Part shown: positions 45,378 through 51,198 of the stretch, piece after piece
How the letters are laid out: every line of letters begins with the position of its first letter
How positions within the stretch are numbered: the stretch's first letter is position 1
NCBI GenBank assembly: GCA_021604105.1
Contig: BQIW01000027.1
Location: 1-51,198 of the forward strand
DNA: 51,198 nt
Direction of reading: 5' to 3'
DNA from: Nitrospirales bacterium
GTDB taxonomy: Bacteria > Nitrospirota > Nitrospiria > Nitrospirales > UBA8639
Made by a program: the position numbers and the translations under genes
Notes under the pieces: model-generated
The model's input: only the letters and a program-made list of their open reading frames with translations
Databases searched by the model: none
Told to the model about the DNA's origin: nothing

Positions 45378-46763
45378 TTATGAGTGAGGAGGGGTCTGAA
45401 GCTGTTTGATTTTCTTCCAGAGGGTGACTCGACTTACTCCAAGGAGCTTGGCAGCTTCTGTTTTGTTGCCTTTGGTTTGTTTGAGGGCTTCCGAAATACG
45501 AGCTTCCTCCTCTGGTGGAATGGAGTGCTCTGTGTTAGCTGAGAGAGGCTTGAGGTTTCGGGACTTTGGAGAACTCTGAACTTCTGAAGGGAGATCCCAC
45601 AGGGTGAGGCAATCACCATGAACGGTGACGAAGGCGTGTTCGATCGCATTTTTTAATTCGCGGATATTGCCGGGCCAGTTATAGTCAGTCAATCGTTGCA
45701 GGGCATCCTGGGCAATGTCTCCTATTTCGCGACGAAAGGTCTTAGAGTTGGCCGCCATGAAATGGTGAACCAGGAGAGGAATGTCTTCTCTTCTGGCTCG
45801 TAAAGGTGGAAGGGTAATTTCGAATACATGAATCCGATAATAAAAATCTTCCCGAACCGTGCCTTCCGCCATAAGGACTTTCAAATCCCGATTGGTGGCG
45901 GTTATGAGACGAACATCGACTCGCATGCCACGGTCATCTCCAACCCGGCGGATTTCGCTCTCCTGCAGGACCCTGAGTAATTTCAGTTGCAGGAGAGGGC
46001 TGGTATCTCCGATTTCATCCAAAAATAACGTGCCACCGTCGGCGGCTTGAAAGACCCCGATTTTATCGCGTATGGCCCCGGTGAACGCCCCCTTCACATG
46101 CCCGAAGAGTTCACTTTCCAACAAGGTTTCTGGAATCGCTGAGCAATTGATGGCGAAAAACGGTTTATCTTTTCGATCACTCAGGGTGTGAATGGCTCGG
46201 GCCGCCAGTTCTTTTCCGGTGCCGGATTCCCCGGTGAGCAATACCGTGACATCGCTTTGTGCGGCCAGTCGGAGCCGGCGAAACACCTCTTGCATCGCTG
46301 GGCTTTTGCCGATGAGCTGTTGAAAGGACTCACGGGATTTTGCCTGTTCCTCCAGCACGGCAATTCTTTGGTTATTCAAAATGAATGAGGTAAGGTCGGT
46401 AAAGGTTCCGACTGCGCCTCCGACTTGGCCTTGTTCATCTCGGATGATCGAGATATTGCCGAAGAGGTAGAGTTCGCGCCCGTCTTTTCCCAGCACTTTG
46501 CATTCCTGGTTGCAGATGCCCCACGGGTACGGAGTGGGGTTGTCCAAAAATTCCGTCAGGATGCGAAAGCCCTTACAATTTTCACCTTCTAAGATATGAC
46601 AGGATTTTCCCAGGATATCCTGATTGGAATATCCCGTTATGCGAGCTGCTCCGGCGCTCCAGGCTACAATGTGACCTTTGGCATCGACGGTGAACACGCC
46701 ATCTGCCATCACGTCGAGCATGTTGCTGAGGATGGCGGGATTTTTCCGGAAATCTAGCTCCAT
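45378..46763 (-). CDS. Sigma-54-dependent activator with four-cysteine PAS domain (FisR-like)
   Basis: 461 residues. A PAS domain (residues about 10-130) contains Cys55, Cys63, Cys84 and Cys88. The AAA+ domain has Walker A GESGTGKE (178-185), GAFTGA (225-230) that contacts sigma-54, LFLDEIGD and the arginine-containing FYYRI motif. A Fis-type helix-turn-helix ends the protein ([20 protein letters not shown]). FisR of Cupriavidus is a sigma-54 activator that senses sulfane sulfur through cysteines and drives persulfide dioxygenase genes; here the gene is next to a CstB-like gene with a fitting promoter. Function as a persulfide sensor is inferred. Confidence 0.93.
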   Translation of the reverse strand: MELDFRKNPAILSNMLDVMADGVFTVDAKGHIVAWSAGAARITGYSNQDILGKSCHILEGENCKGFRILTEFLDNPTPYPWGICNQECKVLGKDGRELYLFGNISIIRDEQGQVGGAVGTFTDLTSFILNNQRIAVLEEQAKSRESFQQLIGKSPAMQEVFRRLRLAAQSDVTVLLTGESGTGKELAARAIHTLSDRKDKPFFAINCSAIPETLLESELFGHVKGAFTGAIRDKIGVFQAADGGTLFLDEIGDTSPLLQLKLLRVLQESEIRRVGDDRGMRVDVRLITATNRDLKVLMAEGTVREDFYYRIHVFEITLPPLRARREDIPLLVHHFMAANSKTFRREIGDIAQDALQRLTDYNWPGNIRELKNAIEHAFVTVHGDCLTLWDLPSEVQSSPKSRNLKPLSANTEHSIPPEEEARISEALKQTKGNKTEAAKLLGVSRVTLWKKIKQLQTPPHS

Positions 46764-46836
46764 CGTCCGTGTTTCAAAGAAAAGCTCACTGGGTGCGATT
46801 GATCGGGTTGAAAAAAGAGGGTAGGTGAATCAAGAG

Positions 46837-46876
46837 GGCTGGAGAACGTTCATTGAGACAAGACAATTCTCCAGCC
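46837..46876. terminator. Intergenic hairpin after the 46921 gene
   Basis: GGCTGGAGAA and TTCTCCAGCC form a perfect 10-base stem with a 20-base loop. It lies between the exported-protein gene and the sigma-54 activator gene on the minus strand. The arm shares CTGGAGA with the hairpin at 32931-32959. Confidence 0.45.
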
Positions 46877-46920
46877 TTGCTTGGTCTTTAGTGTGCCGGA
46901 AATTTCATCGGGCCTCACAC

Positions 46921-48684
46921 CTATTCTGTGGGTTCTACCTGTGCCGCCAGCAATGACTTGAAGGCGGGATCATTCTCGACCAACCCCTTCAGCGTATCGT
47001 TGTGCAACATGTACGCCCAACTTTGCGGGCTTGAGCCGGGAGTTTTCTCAAACCACTCGCGGGCTTGCTGCAGAAGACTCAGCATCGCCTGATTGTCACG
47101 GGGAACGTGAAAGGCCAGGCTATAGGCCATCGCATAGGCTGCCGTAAATTTGTTGAGTGGATCTTTCGTGAGCTCGAACGCTTTCTGAGCCGCCTCATAA
47201 CCTCTCTGAATATCGGGATCGTCGAAGTGTCGATTCCAGGCCACTTTTCCGATGCGGGCCCATGCCAACTCTAAGAGCACCCGTGCGCGAAGCTCTTCCT
47301 GTTCGGCTGGCACCTCAGTCAATAATTCCTGTGGAGCGGACAGGGCCGCCATTTGATCGTTCGTCCACCGGTAGGTCGAGGACAATCGAATCCGGTTGTT
47401 GAAATCACCGGGCTCCAGAGATGCTAATGCCTCCATCACAGGGATCATTCGATAAAGATAATCGGCCGGCATCGGCTCAGCTTTCCCGCCTATTTCCATT
47501 CCCAGGGACAGATCAAATCGATCGGTTTGGGATTGCACTGTCCAATATAGTTCGTTGAACCGTTGGGCTAATGGCTCATCACCCAGTTGAAGGCCGTTCA
47601 AACGACTTCCATACTCAAGAAACCCTTTGTACAGTTGATCTGAAAAAACTTCCAGCGTGGGTTTGTGAGACGGGCCAATCAGCAAAACCCGGTTCAGCCT
47701 CATCACGGATTCCAGTCTGGTCGGTGCGGCTTGTGCCTGTTGAATGCCTGTTTGGATGGCCGCCAGGCTCTCTGGAAGGCCAAACCATTCTGTTGAGTGT
47801 GGAACATAGCCGCCCGGGTCTACAACGAATGGAATGGTTGTGCCACGGGGACCGTCGAGAACCAGATCCAGCACGGCACGATCCGTAGGAAAGCCCAATT
47901 GTTTCAAATCTGAGAGCACGACCCACTTCACGTTGACGGATTTCACGACTCGCTGGGCTTTTTTGTAGGGTACGGCCCAATCCTCAGCACCGGGTGCATT
48001 GGCGATGGGTGCTGTTAAGGCATTCGGATAGGAGACCTTTGTTGTGAGAAAGGCTGTGGGTGCGGCTACTATCCTGGTTTCATCTGGAGAAGGAAATGAG
48101 GCATGGGGTAGGGCTCCAGATTTCACGGTCTCAATGATAAACGGGGTTGTTGGTTCCTGAACGGCAATGGCCCGCATGACGAAAAATGATGGAGCCAATT
48201 GCTGATTAAGTGTCTCCGCAATAAAAAATCGTTCGAAGTCGGAAAAATCGACAAGCTTTCCCGGTCCCGGCCAGACATTATCCAATGCCCGGTCATGTTG
48301 TTGAATGGCTCGTTGGTGGGCCTCCTGCCGACGGTGATCACACCATTCGTAGATAGGGTTTGACGGGTCGGGAAAGTTCCCGTCTGCAAACAACTGCTGT
48401 TGAGCCATCTGATGTAAGCACACAAAATCCCGTTGGCCGGCCGCAACGTGATCGCCCTTTCCTACCGCACTGGCATATTCCCGAACGGTGGAGAGCAAGG
48501 CTTCCTCATTAATGGACGCCGGCCCGGCGGCCCACACATGAGTGAAGGCCAGCAACAAAGAACCGCACAGGAGGCCCACCCATTTGAGCGTAGGACACAC
48601 CCGGCGAACAGGGAACCCGGGACGATGATCCACCTCAGGTTTTATGGTATCTGTCATAATTGGTTGACGACGAACAATACTCAT
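46921..48684 (-). CDS. Large exported protein with helical repeats, unknown function
   Basis: 587 residues from the ATG at 48684, which follows GAGGAGGAG. After a cytoplasmic tail of about 35 residues comes a hydrophobic signal segment (VGLLCGSLLLAFTHVWA). The mature protein has a short N-terminal helical part (VREYASAVGKGDHVAAGQ), a long central region with few known motifs, and a C-terminal helical-repeat region like TPR (RVLLELAWARIGKVAWNRH, YEAAQKAFELTKDPLNKF). No enzyme signature. It follows the cupredoxin gene by about 80 bases, so the two may be partners in the periplasm. Confidence 0.7.
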   Translation of the reverse strand: MSIVRRQPIMTDTIKPEVDHRPGFPVRRVCPTLKWVGLLCGSLLLAFTHVWAAGPASINEEALLSTVREYASAVGKGDHVAAGQRDFVCLHQMAQQQLFADGNFPDPSNPIYEWCDHRRQEAHQRAIQQHDRALDNVWPGPGKLVDFSDFERFFIAETLNQQLAPSFFVMRAIAVQEPTTPFIIETVKSGALPHASFPSPDETRIVAAPTAFLTTKVSYPNALTAPIANAPGAEDWAVPYKKAQRVVKSVNVKWVVLSDLKQLGFPTDRAVLDLVLDGPRGTTIPFVVDPGGYVPHSTEWFGLPESLAAIQTGIQQAQAAPTRLESVMRLNRVLLIGPSHKPTLEVFSDQLYKGFLEYGSRLNGLQLGDEPLAQRFNELYWTVQSQTDRFDLSLGMEIGGKAEPMPADYLYRMIPVMEALASLEPGDFNNRIRLSSTYRWTNDQMAALSAPQELLTEVPAEQEELRARVLLELAWARIGKVAWNRHFDDPDIQRGYEAAQKAFELTKDPLNKFTAAYAMAYSLAFHVPRDNQAMLSLLQQAREWFEKTPGSSPQSWAYMLHNDTLKGLVENDPAFKSLLAAQVEPTE

Positions 48685-48763
48685 GGAACCAAACTCCTCC
48701 TCAAACATGCTTGGTTAATGATTTTGTATAGTAGAGAGGGAATGTCCCTCATAATCAAGCTGG

Positions 48764-49258
48764 CTAATCTACCACACCCTCATTCTTGTGTACCACGATG
48801 GTACCTCGCATCACATGGCCCGGTAAATCGCAAAAATAGGGAAACGTACCGGGATGCGATGGGATAAACACAATGTCGGTTTGCCCTCGGGTGGGAAGCA
48901 ACACGCGACTGAGGCCTTCTTTGGAAAACTGTGGAGCACCACTTCCACTGACATTCAGGTGGATATCTGTGAGTAAGCCGACTGGCAAAAATGCATGCAG
49001 TTCCGAATCCAAGTTTTTGAGGACCAGCCGGGTTTTTTGCCCCACGGTAATTGTAAGGGTGTTCGGGCTGAATTTCCGGGATTTAATATTGATGGTCACG
49101 ACGGTTTCTTGGGGATCAGCGGCAGGAGCGAGACTGACCGGTGTCGCTCCCCGAACTGTAGCCAAGTCCGGGGGTGCAAACACCGTGAGGCCCAGCATCA
49201 GAATACAGGCCTGAAAAAATTTGAATGAGGGCAGAGGGACTATCATACTTAAAAGCAT
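48764..49258 (-). CDS. Exported cupredoxin
   Basis: 164 residues from the ATG at 49258 (an ATG at 49246 is equally possible; neither has a good ribosome site). A signal segment precedes a beta-sandwich with type 1 copper ligands: His88 (LHAF), Cys143, His148 and Met150 in YFCDLPGHVM. It resembles plastocyanin-like or copper-resistance cupredoxins that shuttle electrons in the periplasm. Adjacent to the exported repeat protein and near cytochrome genes, it is a likely small electron carrier. Confidence 0.88.
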   Translation of the reverse strand: MLLSMIVPLPSFKFFQACILMLGLTVFAPPDLATVRGATPVSLAPAADPQETVVTINIKSRKFSPNTLTITVGQKTRLVLKNLDSELHAFLPVGLLTDIHLNVSGSGAPQFSKEGLSRVLLPTRGQTDIVFIPSHPGTFPYFCDLPGHVMRGTIVVHKNEGVVD

Positions 49259-49450
49259 TATACCGGTTAGCGATTCTGGCGCGAAACGAGCAGGAGGAAT
49301 TGTTCGTCGATTCCATGAAAAAAGATAGCACAGACGTAAGTGAAAATATGTATAAATAGGAAAAGATTTGTGAGAGGAGAGAGAAAATCTTAAGATCAGG
49401 CGGAAACGACCGAAAAACATGAGAATACATCAGGAGCATAGTCCATCACG

Positions 49451-49663
49451 ATGCATCTCTTGGAATTATTTATCGGGCATGACCTTCTTTCGATGGTCAT
49501 AGCCCTTGTGTTGGTTCTGAGCGTGCTGGCGTATGGATGGTTTGAGATCCGTCGAACCGCCCGCTTGCCCCATATCGGGATGGTCCTGATCAAAAACCGC
49601 TTAAAAAATACCAGTAAATCCCCCCACTCCGCGCCGATAGCAAACCATCGCGAATCTTCTTGA
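49451..49663 (+). CDS. Possible small single-span membrane protein
   Basis: 70 residues. One hydrophobic segment (LLSMVIALVLVLSVLAYGWF) followed by a basic stretch (EIRRTAR) fits a single-span protein with a cytoplasmic tail. No ribosome site is evident and no family is recognised, so it is only a weak call. Confidence 0.3.
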   Translation: MHLLELFIGHDLLSMVIALVLVLSVLAYGWFEIRRTARLPHIGMVLIKNRLKNTSKSPHSAPIANHRESS

Positions 49664-49807
49664 TTTCCGGTCCCTAGACGCACTCCTGACAGGTCGTCGC
49701 TCTTGAGATTGGCCTGTTCACACCTGTAAGTATCAGCTTCCTGACTGGGGTACACACGTCTGCCACCTGCTACAGGAATTTCAGCATCAGACAAGGGTGA
49801 ACGCTGC

Positions 49808-50014
49808 CTAGAAGGAGGCTGAAGAGGGAGAGAGTGTGGCGGTTGACAGGGGGCGATGGCTGAGGTTCCGCCTGAACGTCTGGCGAAGGCGGAGTCCATG
49901 GTCGGGGCAGATCCCGTGGGATTCAGGTTCCTTGATCTCCTCAGACTCTGGAGAGTTTCTTCCAAGAATTCCGGCCTTGCCTTCCTGTCGACACCATGCA
50001 CAAATCCGAATCAT
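49808..50014 (-). CDS. Small CxxC protein (SHGICxxH type)
   Basis: 68 residues from the ATG at 50014, which follows AAGGAG. The motifs ICAWCRQEG at residues 4-10 and ESHGICPDHGLRL near residue 37 give a C-x2-C...C-x2-H cluster likely to bind zinc. A serine/threonine-rich basic tail follows. Proteins of this size and motif order are common and uncharacterised in related bacteria. A longer frame extending to 50314 is not supported. Confidence 0.65.
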   Translation of the reverse strand: MIRICAWCRQEGKAGILGRNSPESEEIKEPESHGICPDHGLRLRQTFRRNLSHRPLSTATLSPSSASF

Positions 50015-50395
50015 GCGATCTCCTTTTCGATTTCGAGGGTATAAGCAACAAATCCGCGCACCCAATAACCATATGCTTCTCAAGCTTTTGAACCTCTGCA
50101 TTCTGGCAAAAGCAATTTTTGAACCTAGAAAAGTTTTATTCGTAATATATTGTATGTATTCAATTTTTTCAAATTCCAAGCCAATAAAAAGAATGGTTGT
50201 TGAGAAAATACCACACACAGTTGAATCGAAAGAGATACGGTTCTGAGAAAGCATTTTATCGCACATACTGATGAGGCATATCTTGGCGAATGTCTTGAAG
50301 GCTTTTGGGGTCACCGTTCAATCTTCAAAGGTCTCAAAGTGATGCAACGATGATTGTGGTTGCCCGACTCACGCTGGGTCACGGATAATGAACTC
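50015..50395. other. Intergenic, no gene seen
   Basis: 381 AT-rich bases between divergent genes. No coding pattern beyond the two small genes; no clear hairpin. Confidence 0.45.
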
Positions 50396-51198
50396 ATGGC
50401 CAAAATAGAACAACTCAATTTTCAGAACACCTATGCGGACCTGCCTGAAGTGTTTTATCAGCGGGTGAAACCGACACCTTTTCCTAATCCTTCCCTTGTG
50501 AGCGTGAACCCGGCAGCGGCCGAATTACTTGATATTGACCCCACGGAGTGGACCCGTCCGGAGTTTGCCGAATACTTCTGCGGGGCCAAACTGTTGCCTG
50601 GGAGCGATCCCATTGCCATGTTGTATTCGGGGCATCAATTCGGCCATTACGTGCCGCAGCTCGGCGATGGGCGGGCCATCATGCTGGGGGAGGTGCGGAA
50701 TCAAAACGGCGAGCGGTGGGAGTTGCAATTGAAGGGCGCTGGGTTGACGCGATTCTCCCGTGACGGCGATGGCCGTGCAGTGATGCGTTCGACTATTCGT
50801 GAATATCTCTGTGGCGAAGCCATGCATGGATTGGGCATTCCCACCACAAGGAGTTTGTGTATTGTGGCCGGAGAAGAAATTGTCTGGCGCGAAACGCCGG
50901 AACCGGGAGCCATGTTGCTGCGGATGGCGCCGACCCATGTGCGGTTTGGCAGTTTTGAGGTGTTTTACTATCGACGTCAACATGAATATCTGAAAACGCT
51001 GGCAGACTATGTCATCGAATATCATTATCCCCATTTGATCGGATCGGAGAATCCCTACGCCAGGCTGCTGCATGAGGTGGCGGTTCGCACCGGCCAACTC
51101 GTGGCTCAATGGCAAACCGTGGGCTGGGCGCATGGTGTCCTGAATACCGATAACATGTCGATCCTGGGGTTGACACTGGATTACGGTCCGTTCGGATT
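50396..51198 (+). CDS. selO: Protein adenylyltransferase SelO (YdiU), N-terminal part, cut by window end
   Basis: 267 codons are visible and the frame runs off the right edge. SelO/YdiU motifs: GHQFGHYVPQLGDGRAIMLGE, then LQLKGAGLTRFSRDGDGRAVMRST and REYLCGEAMHGLGIPTTRSL, followed by LRMAPTHVRFGSFE. SelO is a kinase-like pseudokinase that transfers AMP from ATP to protein hydroxyls and takes part in redox stress responses; the active residues further downstream are out of view. The ATG at 50396 is chosen as the first start in frame; its ribosome site is weak. Confidence 0.9.
   Translation, partial: MAKIEQLNFQNTYADLPEVFYQRVKPTPFPNPSLVSVNPAAAELLDIDPTEWTRPEFAEYFCGAKLLPGSDPIAMLYSGHQFGHYVPQLGDGRAIMLGEVRNQNGERWELQLKGAGLTRFSRDGDGRAVMRSTIREYLCGEAMHGLGIPTTRSLCIVAGEEIVWRETPEPGAMLLRMAPTHVRFGSFEVFYYRRQHEYLKTLADYVIEYHYPHLIGSENPYARLLHEVAVRTGQLVAQWQTVGWAHGVLNTDNMSILGLTLDYGPFG

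Noticed and set aside
49396-50001. 201-codon open frame on the minus strand
   Set aside because: Overlaps the better-supported small CxxC gene in another frame and has an arginine/serine-rich, non-domain-like composition.

Overview
The window looks like a chromosomal segment of a Gram-negative, hopanoid-making, cytochrome-rich chemolithotroph. My best guess is the Nitrospirota (a Nitrospira-like nitrite oxidiser): moderate GC, hpnA beside a prenyl synthase, many exported proteins and lipoproteins of unknown function, and several c-type cytochromes. This placement is inference; there is no rRNA or nxr gene to confirm it. I saw no tRNA, rRNA, CRISPR array, insertion sequence or phage module.

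Bases 1-14,300 carry mostly envelope and exported proteins: the end of an FG-GAP propeller protein, an outer-membrane barrel candidate, exported MsrA, three lipoproteins (one a HEXXH zinc protease with a PPC tail), an FGE-fold protein, and ruvB. Bases 14,300-25,500 carry uvrA (apparently without its insertion domain), a 59-codon gene, a tightly coupled pair of a PHD-like zinc-finger protein and a membrane protein, a farnesyl-diphosphate synthase, hpnA, the wreck of a CruF-type carotenoid gene, a membrane protein, a GAF histidine-kinase-like protein lacking the phospho-acceptor histidine, and a MidA-type methyltransferase. Bases 26,000-29,000 hold an SLC13-type anion transporter followed by an RCK-type potassium channel.

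From 29,036 to 49,258 every convincing gene is on the minus strand, and most concern sulfur or electron transfer. They include a TauE/SafE exporter, a PAS histidine kinase, a tetraheme cytochrome, a lone receiver protein, a CoA-disulfide reductase-rhodanese fusion with pyruvate kinase upstream, a SorAB-like sulfite dehydrogenase, a monoheme cytochrome, a DUF1264 protein, a YgaP-like rhodanese, a CstB-like persulfide dioxygenase-rhodanese fusion, and a sigma-54 activator whose PAS domain holds four cysteines. A cupredoxin and an unknown exported protein follow. The last bases begin selO on the plus strand.

The most interesting result is a probable sigma-54 regulon. Sigma-54-type -24/-12 elements with the canonical 12-base GG-to-GC register lie upstream of the CstB-like gene and of the receiver gene. 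Each has a near-identical GTTAAC-based palindrome about 135-165 bases upstream of the inferred transcription start. The four-cysteine activator is encoded directly beside one of these sites. Together they suggest a persulfide-sensing switch, analogous to FisR, over a pathway from persulfide to thiosulfate or sulfite and then sulfate, with electrons passed to cytochromes. Sequence motifs are seen directly; the pathway and regulation are inferred.
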